From: Callipepla californica brunnescens
Taxonomy: Eukaryota > Chordata > Aves > Galliformes > Odontophoridae
Reading direction: 5' to 3'
Assembly: GCA_023055505.1 (NCBI GenBank)
Contig: JALIRH010000099.1
Coordinates: forward strand, 77,001 to 141,000
DNA length: 64,000 nt
Shown: in pieces, positions 32,461 through 45,610 of the stretch
Layout of the letters: the number at the start of each line of letters is the position of its first letter
How positions within the stretch are numbered: position 1 is the first letter of the stretch
Program-made: the position numbers and the translations under genes
Notes under the pieces: generated by a model
What the model was told of the DNA's origin: nothing
Database searches by the model: none
Seen by the model: only the letters and a program-made list of their open reading frames with translations

Positions 32461-33893
32461 TTGAGTGTAGGTGTCAGGTTAGGGTTGTGGTAATCTGATG
32501 CTTTGGGTTAGGTTGAGGGTTTGTTTTAGGATTAGGTTAGGGTTATTTTTTTGTGTAGCTGAAGGTTTAGTGCAAGGGCTAGGGTTCTCTTTAGTTTGAG
32601 GTTCAGAGAAGGCTTAGGGTTAAGGTTAGGCTTAGGGTTAGGGTAAGGTTTAGGTTTAGGATTAAGGTTAGAGTTCGGGTTAGGTTTAGGGTTAGGTTTT
32701 GGATTAGGGATAGGGTTAGGTTTTGGTGTAGATGAAGGTTTAGAGTATGGGGTAGAGCTCTCTTTAGTTTTAGAATCAGAGAAGGGTTACGCCTTGCTTG
32801 GGTACAGGATAGAGTAAGGGGGAGGGTTAGGATTTGATTTAGGGTTGGTTTTGGGTCTAGGTTAGTTTGAGTGTTAGGCTGAGAGAAGGGGTAGGCCTTG
32901 GGTTGGGTTCTGGCTTAGTGTTAGGTTAGGAATAGGTTTGGCGTTTGGATTGGGTTTGGGGTTAGAAGTAGGGATAGGTTAGGTGAGATCTGCGGTAATC
33001 TGATGCTTAGCTTTAGGTTTAGGGTTGGGCTTTGAGTTGGGGTTGGTTTTAGGGTCAGATTTCGATTGAAGGCAGACTTAGAGTCACAATGAGGCTAATG
33101 GTCAGGGTTTGATATACGGTTAGAGTAAGGTTTAGGTTGACTTTAAGTTTCAGGTTTGGAAAATGGTAGGCATTGCTTTTGGTGTGGTGTTTGCCTTGGG
33201 TTTAGGAATTGGAATAGGGTATGAGGACCATCAGATAGCTAGGGTAAGTCTTAGTGTTAGGGTTGGGGTTAGAGTTTAGGTGAGGGTTGTGGTAATCTGA
33301 TGCTATGTGTCAGGTTTAGGCTTGGGCATCAACTTGGGGTTGGTGTTAAAGTAGGAGTTTTTGCTTGGGTTCCGCTTCTGCTAGGGATAGGTTTCTGTTT
33401 AGGGAAAGGGTTGGTCTTAGGGTAAGTGTTAGGTTTCCGGTTAGGGTTCAGAATAGAATGAGGGGCAAGGTAAGGCTTTGTGCTCGGGTTAGGGCTTGGG
33501 TTTTGGTTCGGATTAGGGTAAGTGTTTGGGTTAGGGTTAGGATAAGAATTAGTGTTAGGTTTAGTGTCAGGGGTGGGTTTTGGTGTTGATTGAGTTTTAT
33601 GGTAAGGGGTAGTGAAAGTGGGTCAGGGTAGGGTTCAGCATTGGGTTAGAGCTATGGAAAGGGTTTGGGATTCTTTGAGGTTTCGGATTCGATTTCGGAT
33701 TAGGGTTAGGGAGAAAGTGTTTCTCAATGTGATGATTCTATTTAGGGATAGGATTAGGTTGAGTGTTGATGTTAGCATGAAGTTGAGGCTTAGGGTTAGG
33801 TTTAGGTTTCGGATTTGATCTGTATGTAGGGATTGAGGCAGGGTTAGCTGGTGCGTAAGGGTGAGAGTAGGGTGAGGTTTAGCTTTAGCGTAT
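32461..33893 (+). repeat. Degenerate telomere-like repeat, TTAGGG orientation
   Basis: Same style as 25405-26770 and the same strand sense, so the two may be one array split by the retrovirus. It carries three copies of the GGTAATCTGATGCT phrase (32489-32502, 32994-33007, 33291-33304). A longer recurring phrase, GAGAGAAGGGGTAGGCC, lies near 32890. It ends at the first 592-bp satellite monomer. Confidence 0.9.
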
Positions 33894-36800
33894 GTGTTGG
33901 AATAGGACCGATGCCGGCTGATTAGAGAAGGCGCTATTGAGTGCACGGCAGCCGGCTGACTGGCGTCTTTCTTCAGCGGCAAAAGCAGCAGGAGCCGCGA
34001 TTGATGCGATTGAATGGGAATCCGCGGCTAAGCGCGGTTCGAGCATCAAACTCTCGGCCGCTTTTTCTCTGCTTCTTAAAGGGGGCTATTCCGATGCTCC
34101 GGTGACAAGGTTTTCTGGGGAACCCTTAGAAGCGGTGGAATCACACACGCCTTAGGGAGCGGAATTATCTTTCCGTACTTAATGCCTCTCCATTGCTTCC
34201 ATAGTTCTGAAAAACATACCTTTTTGAGAGAGAATGAGAAAGATCCGCGGGTATTGTAAGAAAATTGAAGTGAATGTGTTAGATTGAGGAAGTAAAAAGG
34301 ATAACAGCACTGGTCAGAGAAAAGAATGAAAACGTGCTCGCAGATGAATGAATGATGCAGACATACGTTGCATTCTGTAGTAGAGCAGAATGAGAATCAA
34401 AACTTTCCCTCTCACTGACACTGGGATCCAGCATCCATTCACTTACAACACCAGAATTGGAGTCACTTTCAGGTTTAAACCGCGATTTGTTGGAATAGAA
34501 ACGCTACCGGCTGATTACTGAAGACGCAATTCAGTGCACGTCTTTCAACTGACTGGCTTCTTTCTTCAGCGGCAAAAGCAGCAGGAGCCGCGATTGATGC
34601 GATTCGAACATGATTCACGGTTTTCCGCGGTTCGAACATTAGCTCGCTACCGGTTTGCTATGTTTGTAAAAGGTAGCATTTGCAATGCTCAGATGACAGT
34701 GTTTTTGGGGAACACTTATAAGCGGTGGAATCACACATCCATTTGGTAGAGGAAACAGCTTTCCTTAATAAACGTTTCTCTTTTGCTTCTTTATCTCTGA
34801 ATACCATACTTTTGCAAAAGAGAATCGAAAGATACTTGTGTTCGACAAGAAAAAGTTTTTCCATGTATTAACTAGAAGTACGAAAAAGAATAACAACACT
34901 GGTCAGAGTAAAGAATGGAAACGTGCTCGTAGATGAATGAATGATGCAGAGATACGTTGCATTCTGTAGTAGAGCAGAATGAGAATTAAAACTTTCCCTC
35001 CCACTAACATTGGGATGCAGCATACATACACATACAACTCCTGAAACCGAGTCACTTTCACGTGTAAACCGCGATTTGTTGGAGAAGAACCGCTACCGGC
35101 TGATTACTGAAGCCGCGATTCAGTGCACTTTTACCGGCTGACTAGCGTCTTTCTTCAGCGGCAAAAGCAGCAGGAGCCGCGACTGGTGCGATTGAATCGG
35201 AATCCGCGGCTAAGCGCGGTTCGAGCATCAAATTCTCTGCCGCTTTTTCTCTGCTTCTAAAGGGGGCTATTCCGATGCTCCGGTGACAAGGTTTTCTGGG
35301 GAACCCTTAGAAGCGGTGGAATCACACACACCTTTGGGAGAGGAATTATCTTTCCGTACTTAACGTCTCTCCATTGCTTTCATAGTTCTGAAAAACATAC
35401 CTTTTTGAGAGAGAATGAGAAAGATCCGCCGGTATTGTAAGAAAATTGAAATGAATGTGTTAGATTAAGGAAGTAAAAAGGATAACAGCACTGGTCAGAG
35501 AAAAGAATGAAAACGTGCTCGCAGATGAATGAACGATTCAGACGTACGTTGCATACAGTAACAGAGCAGAATAAGAATTAAAACTTTCACTCCTATTAAA
35601 ACTGGGATCCAGCACACATTCTCTTCCAACTCCTGAAACCGAGTCACTTTCACGTGTAAACCGCGAATTGTTGGAGAAGAACCGCTACCTGCTGATTTTT
35701 GAAAAGCCGCGATTCAGTGCACTGCTGCCGTCTGACTGGCGTCTTTCTTCAGCGGCAAAAGCAGCAGGAGCCGCGATTGATGAGATTCGAGGGGAATCCG
35801 ACGTTCTGAGCGGTTCGAATATTAGCACTCTGCCGGTTTGCTCTGCTTGTTAAAGAAAGCTTTTGCAAAGCTCCGATGATAGTGTTTTTGGGGAACACTT
35901 AGAAGAGGTGGAATCAAACATACATTTGGTAGAAGAAAAAGTTTAACGTACTTAACGCTACTATTTGACTTTTTAGCTCTGAATACCATACCGTTCCAAA
36001 AGAAAAAGGGAATGAATTGTTTGTTTGGCAAGAAAAACTTGTGTGACGATATTAAAAAGAGGTAGGAAAAGGAATAACAAGACTGGTCAGAGAAAAGAAT
36101 GAAAACGTGCTCGTAGATGAATGAACGATGCAGACGTACGTTGCATTCAGTAGTAGAGCAGAATGAGAATCAAAACTTTACCTCCCACTAACATTGGGAT
36201 GCAACATACATACACTAACAACTCCTGAAACGGAGTCACTTTCAGGTTTCAACCGCGATTTGTTGGAGAAGAACCGCTACCGGCTGATTATTGAAAAGCC
36301 GCGATTCAGTGCACTTTTACCGGCTGACTGGCGTCTTTCTTCAGCGGCAAAAGCAGCAGGAGCCGCGATTGATGCGAGTGAATGGGAATCCGCGGCTAAG
36401 CGCGGTTCGAGCATCAAACTCTCGGCCGCTTTGCTCTGCTTCTTAAAGGGGGCTATTCCGATGCTCCGGTGACAAGGTTTTCTGGGGAACCCTTAGAAGC
36501 GGTGGAATCACACACGCCTTTGGGAGAGGAACCAGCTTTCCGTACTTAACGTCTCTCCATTGCTTTCATAGTTCTGAAAAACATACCTTTTTGAGAGAGA
36601 ATGAGAAAGATCCGCGGGTATTGTAAGAAAATTGAAGTGAATGTGTTAGATTGAGGAAGTAAAAAGGATAACAGCACTGGTCAGAGAAAAGAAGGAAAAC
36701 GTGCTCGCAGATGAATGAACGATGCAGACATACGTTGCATTCAGTAGCAGAGCAGAATGAGAATCAAAACTTTCCTTCCCAGTAACAATGGGATCCAGCA

Positions 36801-39800
36801 TACATTCACTTCCAACTCCTGAAACCGAGTCACTTTCACATGTAAAACGCGATTTGTTGGAATAGGACCGCTACCGGCTGATTTTTGAAAAGCCGCGATT
36901 CAGTGCACTGCTGCTGTCTGGCTGGCGTCTTTCTTCAGCGTCAAAAGCAGCAGTAGCCGCGATTGATGCGATTCGAGCCTGAGACGCGGTTCTTCGCGGT
37001 TCGAACATTAACACTCTGCCGGTTTGCTATGTTTGTTAAAAGTGGCTTTTGCAACGCTCCGCTGACAGTGTTTTTGGGGAACACTTAGAAGTGGTGAATC
37101 AAACATACATTTGGTAGAAGAAACAGCTTGACGTACTTAACGCTACTATTGGACTTTTTAGCTCTGAATACCATACCGTTCCAAAAGAAAAAGGGAATGA
37201 ATTGTTTGTTTGGCAAGTAAAAACTTGTGTGACGATATTAACTAGAGGTAGGAAAAGGAATAACAAGACTAGTCAGAGAAAAGAATGAAAACGTGCTCGT
37301 AGATGAATGAATGATGCAGACATACGTTGCATTCTGTAGTAGAGCAGAATGAGAATCAAAACTTTCCTTCCCATTAACACTGGGATCCAGCATCCATTCA
37401 CTTACAACACCAGAATTGGAGTCACTTTCAGGTTTCAACCGCGATTTGTTGGAATAGAAACGCTGCCGGCTGATTACTGAAGACGCAATTCAGTGCACGT
37501 CTTTCAACTGACTGGCTTCTTTCTTCAGCGGCAAAAGCAGCAGGAGCCGCGATTGATGCGATTCGAACATGATTCACGGTTTTCCGCGGTTCGAAAATTA
37601 GCACGCTGCCGGTTTGCTATGTTTGTTAAAGGGAGCTTTTGCAATGCTCAGATGACAGTGTTTTTGGGGAGCATATAGAAGCGGTGCAATCACACAATGC
37701 AATTAGCAGAAGAAACAGCTTTCCGTAATAAACTTTTCTCTTTTGCTTCTTTATCTCTGAATACCATACTTTTGCAAAAGAGAATCGAAAGATACTTGTG
37801 TTCGACAAGAAAAAGTTTTTCCATGTATTAACTAGAAGTACGAAAAAGAATAACAACACTGGTCAGAGTAAAGAATGAAAACGTGCTCGTAGATGAATGA
37901 ATGATGCAGACATACGTTGCATTCAGTAGCAGAGCAGAATGAGAATCAAAACTTTCCCTCCCACTAACATTGGGATGCAGCATACATACACTTACAACTC
38001 CTGAAAAGGAGTCACTTTCACGTGTAAACCGCGATTTGTTAAAGAAGAACCGATACCGGCTGATTATTGATGCCGCGATTCAGTGCACGGCAGACGGCTG
38101 ACTTGCGTCTTTCTTCAGCGGCAAAAGCAGCAGGAGCCGCGACTGGTGCGATTGAATCGGAATCCGCGGCTAAGCGCGGTTCGAGCATCAAATTCTCTGC
38201 CGCTTTTTCTCTGCTTCTAAACGGAGCTATTCCGATGCTCCGGTGACAAGGTTTTCTGGGGAACAGTTAGAAGCGGTAGAATCACACACACCTTTGGGAG
38301 AGGAATTATCTTTCCGTACTTAACGTCTCTCCATTGCTTTCATAGTTCTGAAAAACATACCTTTTTGGGAGAGAATGAGAAAGATCCGCCGGTATTGTAA
38401 GAAAATTGAAGTGAGTGTATTAGATTAAGGAAGGAAAAAGGATAACAGCACTGGTCAGAGAAAAGAATGAAAACGTGCTCGCAGATGTATGAACGATGCA
38501 GACATACGTTGCATTCAGTAGCAGAGCAGAATGAGAATCAAACCTTTCCTTCCCATTAACACTGGGATCCAGCACACATTCTCTTCCAACTCCTGAAACC
38601 GAGTCACTTTCACGTGTAAACCGCGATTTGTTGGAATAGGACCGCTACCGGCTGATTTTTGAAAAGCCGCGATTCAGTGCACTGCTGCTGTCTGACTGGC
38701 GTCTTTCTTCAGCGGCAAAAGCAGCAGTAGTCGTGATTGATGCGATTCGAGCTGAATTCAAAGTTCTTCGCGGTTCGAACATTAACACGCTGCCGGTTTG
38801 CTATGTTTGTTTGAAGTGGCTTTAGCAAATCTCCGCTGACAGTGTTTTTGGGGAACACTTAGAAGAGGTGGAATCAAATATACATTTGGTAGAAGAGACA
38901 GCTTGACGTACTTAACGCTACTATTTGACTTTTTAGCTCTGAATACCATACCGTACCAAAAGAAAAAGGGAATGAATTGTTTGTTTGGCAAGAAAAACTT
39001 GTGTGACGGTATTAACTAGAGGAACTAAAAAAGGTAACAAGACTGCTTAGAGAAAAGAATGAAAACGTGCTCGTAGATGAATGAATGATGCAGACATACG
39101 TTGCATTCAGTAGTAGAGCAGAATGAGAATCAAAACTTTCCCTCCCACTAACATTGGTATGCAGCATACATACACATACAACTCCTGAAACCGAGTCACT
39201 TTCACGTGTAAACCGCGATTTGTTGGAATAGAACCGCTACCGGCTGATTACTGAAGCCGCGATTCAGTGCACTTTTACCGGCTGACTAGCGTCTTTCTTC
39301 AGCGGCAAAAGCAGCAGGAGCCGCGATTGGTGCGATTGAATCGGAATCCGCGGCTAAGCGCGGTTCGAGCATCAAATTCTCTGCCGCTTTTTCTCTGCTT
39401 CTAAAGGGGGCTATTCCGATGCTCCGGTGACAAGGTTTTCTGGGAAACCCTTAGAAGCGGTGGAATCACACACACCTTTGGGAGAGGAATTATCTTTCCG
39501 TACTTAACGTCTCTCCATTGCTTCCATAGTTCTGAAAAACATCCCTTTTTGAGAGAGAATGAGGAAGATCCGCGGGTATTGTAAGAAAATTGAAGTGAAT
39601 GTGTTAGATTGAGGAAGTAAAAAGGATAACAGCACTGGTCAGAGAAAAGAATGAAAACGTGCTCGCAGATGAATGAACGATGCAGACATACGTTGCATTC
39701 AGTAGCAGAGCAGAATGAGAATCAAAACTTTCCTTCCCATTAACACTGGGATCCAGCACACATTCTCTTCCAACTCCAGAAACCGAGTCACTTTCACGTG

Positions 39801-42800
39801 TAAACCGCGAATTGTTGGAATTAGACCGCTACCGGCTGATTTTTGAAAAGCCGCGATTCAATGCACTGCTGCCGTCTGACTGGCGTCTTTCTTTAGCGGC
39901 AAAAGCAGCAGGAGCCGCGATTGATGAGATTCGGGTGGAAAACGAGGTTCTTCGCGGTTCGAATATTAACACGCTGACGGTTTGCTCTGCTTGTTAAAGA
40001 AGGCTTTTGCAACGCTCCGATGATAGTGTTTTTGGGGAACACTTAGAAGAGGTGGAATCAAACATACATTTGGTAGAAGAAAAAGTTTAACGTACTTAAC
40101 GCTACTATTTGACTAATTTGCTCTGAATACCATACTGTTCCAAAAGAAAAAGGGAATGAATTGTTTGTTTGGCAAGAAAAACTTGTGTGACGATATTAAA
40201 AAGAGGTAGGAAAAGGAATAACAAGACTGCTCAGAGAAAAGAATGAAAACGTGCTCGTAGATGAATGAACGATGCAGACGTACGTTGCATTCAGTAGTAG
40301 AGCAGAATGAGAATCAAAACTTTCCCTCCCACTAACATTGGGATGCAGCATAAATACACATACAACTCCTGAAACGGAGTCACTTTCACGTGTAAAACGC
40401 GATTTGTTGGAATTTGACCGCTACTGGCTGATTATTGAAGCCGTGATTCAGTGCACTTTTACCGGCTGACTGGCGTCTTTCTTCAGCGGCAAAAGCAGCA
40501 GTAGCCGCGATTGATGCGATTCGAGCCTGAGACGCGGTTCTTCGCGGTTCGAATATTAACACGCTGCCGGTTTGCTTTGCTTGTTAAAAGTGGCTTTTGC
40601 AACGCTCCGCTGACAGTGTTTTTGGGGAGCACTTAGAAGTGGTGAATCAAACATACATTTGGTAGAAGAAACAGCTTGACGTACTTAACGCTACTATTTG
40701 ACTTTTTAGCTCTGAATACCATACCGTTCCAAAAGAAAAAGGGAATGAATTGTTTGTTTGGCAAGAAAAACTTGTGTGACGGTATTAACTAGAGGAACTA
40801 AAAAAGGAATAACAAGACTGGTCAGAGAAAAGAATGAAAACGTGCTCGTAGATGAATGAATGATGCAGACATACGTTGCATTCAGTAGTAGAGCAGAATG
40901 AGAATCAAAACTTTCCCTCTCACTGACACTGGGATCCAGCATCCATTCACTTACAACACCAGAATTGGAGTCACTTTCAGGTTTCAACCGCGATTTGTTG
41001 GAATAGAACCGCTACCGGCTGATTATTGATGCCGCGATTCAGTGCACGGCAGCCGGCTGACTGGCTTCTTTCTTCAGCGGCAAAAGCAGCAGGAGCCGCG
41101 ACTGGTGCGATTGAATCGGAATCCGCGGCTAAGCGCGGTTCGAGCATCAAATTCTCTGCCGCTTTTTCTCTGCTTCTAAACGGAGCTATTCCGATGCTCC
41201 GGTGACAAGGTTTTCTGGGGAACAGTTAGAAGCGGTGGAATCACACACACCTTTGGGAGAGGAACCAGCTTTCCGTACTTAACGTCTCTCCATTGCTTCC
41301 ATAGTTCTGAAAAACATACCTTTTTGAGAGAGAATGAGAAAGATCCGCGGGTATTGTGTGAAAATTGAAGTGAGTGTATTAGATTAAGGAAGTTAAAAGG
41401 ATAAGAGCACTGGTCAGAGAAAAGAATGAAAACGTGCTCGCAGATGAATGAACGATGCAGACATACGTTGCATTCAGTAGCAGAGCAGAATGAGAATCAA
41501 ACCTTTCCTTCCCATTAACACTGGGATCCAGCACACATTCTCTTCCAACTCCAGAAACCGAGTCACTTTCACGTGTAAACCTCGAATTGTTGGAATAGGA
41601 CCGCTACCGGCTGATTTTTGAAAAGCCGCGATTCAGTGCACTGCTGCTGTCTGACTGGCGTCTTTCTTCAGCGGCAAAAGCAGCAGTAGTCGCGATTGAT
41701 GCGATTCGAGGCTAATACGCAGTTCTTCGCGGTTCGAACATTTACACGCTGCCGGTTTGCGATGTTTGTTAAAAGTGGCTTTCGCAAATCTCCACTGGCA
41801 TTGCTTTTGGGGAACACTTAGAAGAGGTGGAATCAAATATACATTTGGTAGAAGAGACAGCTTGACGTACTTAACGCTACTATTTGACTTTTTAGCTCTG
41901 AATACCATACCGTACCAAAAGAAAAAGGGAATGAATTGTTTGTTTGGCAAGAAAAACTTGTGTGACGGTATTAACTAGAGGAACTACAAAAGGTAACAAG
42001 ACTGGTCAGAGAAAGGAATGAAAACGTGCTCGTAGATGAATGAACGATGCAGACATACGTTGCATTCAGTAGTAGAGCAGAATGAGAATCAAAACTTTCC
42101 CTCCCACTAACATTGGGATGCAACATACATACACATACAACTCCTGAAACCGAGTCACTTTCACGTGTAAACCGCGATTTGTTGTAATAGAACCGCTACC
42201 GGCTGATTACTGAAGCCGCGATTCAGTGCACTTTTACCGGCTGACTGGCGTCTTTCTTCAGCGGCAAAAGCAGCAGGAGCCGCGATTGGTGCGATTGAAT
42301 CGGAATCCGCGGCTAAGGGCGGTTCGAGAATCAAACTCTCGGCCGCTTTTTCTCTGCTTCTAAAGGGGGCTATTCCGATGCTCCGGTGACAAGGTTTTCT
42401 GGGGAACAGTTAGAAGCGGTAGAATCACACACACCTTTGGGAGAGGAATTATCTTTCCGTACTTAACGCCTCTCCATTGCTTCCATAGTTCTGAAAAACA
42501 TACCTTTTTGAGAGAGAATGAGAAAGATCCGCGGGTATTGTAAGAAAATTGAAGTGAATGTGTTAGATTAAGGAAATAAAACGGATAACAGCACTGGTCA
42601 GAGAAAAGAATGAAAACGTGCTCGCAGATGAATGAACGATTCAGACATACGTTGCATACAGTAACAGAGCAGAATGAGAATTTAAACTTTCCTTCCCAGT
42701 AACACTGGGATCCAGCACACATTCTCTTCCAACTCCTGAAACCGAGTCACTTTCACGTGTAAACCGCGAATTGTTGGAATAGGACCGCTACCGGCTGATT

Positions 42801-45165
42801 TTTGAAAAGCCGCGATTCAGTGCACTGCTGCTGTCTGACTGGCGTCTTTCTTTAGCGGCAAAAGCAGCAGTAGCCGCGATTGATGAGATTCGTGCGGAAT
42901 CCGAGGTTCTGAGCGGTTCGAATATTAACACTCTGCCGGTTTGCTTTGCTTGTTAAAGAAGGCTTTTGCAACGCTCCGATGATAGTGTTTTTGGGGAACA
43001 CTTAGAAGAGGTGGAATCAAACATACATTTGGTAGAAGAAACAGCTTGACGTACTTAACGCTTCTATTTCACTTCCTCAGCTCTGAATATCATACCGTTG
43101 CAAATGACAATCGGAATTGTCCGTTTGTTTGGCAAGAAAAACTTGTGTGACTAGAGGTGCTAAAAAAGGTAACAAGACTGCTCAGAGAAAAGAATGAAAA
43201 CTTGCTCGCAGATGAATGAATGATGCAGGCATACGTTGCATTCAGTAGCAGTGCAGAATGAGAATCAAAACTTTCCCTCTCACTAACACTGGGATCAGGC
43301 ATCCGTTCACTTACAACTCCTGAAACGGAGTCACTTTCATTTGTATACCGCGATTTGTTGGAGTAGGAACGCTACCGGCTGATTATTGAAAAGCCGCGAT
43401 TCAGTGCACTTTTACTGGCTGACTGGCGTCTTTCTTCAGCGGCAAAAGCAGCAGGAGCCGCGATTGATGCGAGTGAATCGGAATCCGCGGCTAAGCGCGG
43501 TTCGAGCATCAAACTCTCGGCCGCTTTGCACTGCTTCTTAAATGGGGCTATTACGATGCTCCGGTGACAAGGTTTTATGAGGAACATTTAGAAGCTGTAG
43601 AATCACACATACCATTGGGAGAATTAAATTTTCGTACTTAACTCCTCTCCATTGCTTCCATAGTTCTGAAAAACATACCTTTTTGAGAGAAAATGAGAAC
43701 GATCCACGTGTATTGTAAGAAAATTGAAGTGAATGTGGTAGATTGTGGAAGTAATACGATACCAACACTGGTTAGAGAAAAGAATGAAAACGTGCTCGCA
43801 GATGAATGAGTGATACAGACTTACATTGCATTCAGTAGCAGAGCATAATGAGAATCAAAACTTTCCCTCCTATTGACACTGGGATCTAGCGCACATTCTC
43901 TTACAACTCTAGAAACGGCGTCACTTTCACGTGTAAACCGCGATTTGCTGGATTAGGACCGCTACCGGCTGATTATTGAAAAGCCGCGATTCAGTGCACT
44001 GCTGCTGTCTGACTGGCGTCTTTCTTCAGCGGCAAGAGCAGCAGGAGCCGCGATTGATGCGATTGAATGGGAATCCGCGGCTAAGCGCGGTTCGAGCATC
44101 AAACTCTCGGCCGCTTTGCTCTGCTTCTTAAAGGGAGCCATTACGAAGCTCCGGTGACAAGGTTTTATGAGGAACATTTAGAAGCGGTAGAATCACACAC
44201 GAGAATCAAATCTTTCCCTCCCACTAAGTTTGGGATCCAGCATGCATTCTCTTACAACTCCTGAAACGGAGTCACTTTCACGTGTTAGACGCGATTGGAT
44301 GAAATTTGACCGCAACCGGCAATTATTGATGCCGCTATTCAGTGCACGTCTGTCGTTTTATTGGCGTCTTTCTTCAGCGGCAAAAGCAGCAATAGCCGCG
44401 ATTGATGCGATTCGAGCCTGATACGCAGTTCTTCTCGTTTCAAATAGAAAGTTCGCAGCCGTTTTGCTCTGCTTTTTAAAGAAGGCTTTTGCAATGCTCC
44501 GCTGACTGTGTTTTTGGGGAACATTTCGAAGCGGTTGAATCACACAATGCATTTGGTAGAAAAAACAGCTTGACGTATTCAACGCTACTATTTGACTTCT
44601 TTAGCTCTGAATATCATACCGTTCCAAATGAACATCGGAATGATCCGTTTCTTCGACATAAAAACTGGTGTGTCGGTATTATCTAGAGGTACTAAAAAGG
44701 AGAAGAACACTGCTCAGAGAAAAAGAATGAAAACGTGCTCGCAGATGAATGAATGATGCAGACATACGTTGTATACAGTTGAAGAGCAGAATGAGAATCC
44801 AAACTTACCCTCCTATTAATATTAGGATTCAGCTTCCATTCACTTCCAACTCCTGAAACGGAGTCACTTTCACATGGAAACCGCGATTTGCTTGTATAGG
44901 ACCTCTGCCGGCTGATTCTTGAAGCCTCTATTCATTGCACGGCACCTTGATGACGCTCGTCTTTCTTCAGCGGCAAAAGCCGCAGGAGCCGCGATTGATG
45001 CCATAGAATCGGAATTCGCAGATCAGCGCCATTCGAACAGAAAGCTCGCTGCTGGTGTGATCTACTTGGTAAAGGGGGCTTTTGCGGTGCTCTGATTATA
45101 CGGTTTCTTGCTGAACATTTCGAAGCAGTGGAATCACACCTGATTTGTCTACAGGAGAAATGACA
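33894..45165 (+). repeat. 592-bp satellite array, 20 detectable monomers
   Basis: The phrase CTTCAGCGGCAAAAGCAGCA (CTTTAGCGG in two copies) marks each monomer and recurs near 33971, 34564, 35153, 35747, 36339, 36933, 37523, 38113, 38707, 39297, 39891, 40481, 41072, 41666, 42256, 42850, 43434, 44024, 44372 and 44965. Spacing is 584-594 bp except one of 348. Two subtypes exist: A has GATTGAATCGGAATCCGCGG after the marker, B has GATTCGA and a divergent stretch. They alternate for most of the array, giving a dimer of about 1184 bp. Monomers near both edges are the most divergent. Open frames of 60-120 codons recur in several monomers but differ between subtypes and carry no recognisable domain. 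I do not recognise the family. Confidence 0.93.
44186..44230 (+). other. Deletion junction inside the satellite
   Basis: Around 44198-44201 sequence from the middle of a monomer (AATCACACACG) joins directly to sequence normally about 245 bp further on (AGAATCAAATCTTTCCC), explaining the 348-bp spacing between markers at 44024 and 44372. It looks like an unequal-exchange or deletion scar near the right edge. Confidence 0.75.
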
Positions 45166-45610
45166 CCTAAGACTATTGCTAACCCGAAACCTAATCCAAG
45201 CTCCAACCTTTACCCTATCCACAATCTTTGCCCTAACTCACAACCTAACCCTCAACCTCAACCTAACCAGAACCCTAAGCCTTACTTGAAATGCTAAACC
45301 TAACCCTAACCCTAACCTCAAACCTAGCACTAACCCTACTCCCAACCAAAACCACAACTCTAATCCTAAACCTAAAGCTAACTCTAAATCTAAAGCTAAG
45401 CCTAATACTTACCCTTGACCCAAATCGTCTCCATAAGAATCACTGTAGCTATTACCCGAATCCTAACTCTACCTTCAAGCTATCCCTAACTCTGATCCTA
45501 ATCCAAAACCCAAATTGAAGCCCAACCCTAAACCTTGAACAAAGCATCAGAATACCACAACCCTCACCTAACTCGAACCCAAAACCAAAACCTAGCCCTA
45601 AAGCTAACCC
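45166..45610 (-). repeat. Degenerate telomere-like repeat, CCCTAA orientation
   Basis: Follows the last satellite monomer. Composed of CCTAAC-like units opposite in sense to the block before the satellite. It contains an inverse copy of the GGTAATCTGATGCT phrase at 45543-45556 (one base changed). It lies outside the 5.28-kb periodicity that starts at 45611. Confidence 0.85.

Noticed and set aside
33937..44582. Short frames in the satellite containing SSAAKAAGAAIDAI
   Set aside because: The phrase comes from the conserved marker of each monomer; frames end differently in A and B subtypes and no domain is visible.
33894..45165. CRISPR array
   Set aside because: Regular spacing, but the repeats are whole 592-bp monomers without short repeats and unique spacers, and the DNA is eukaryotic.
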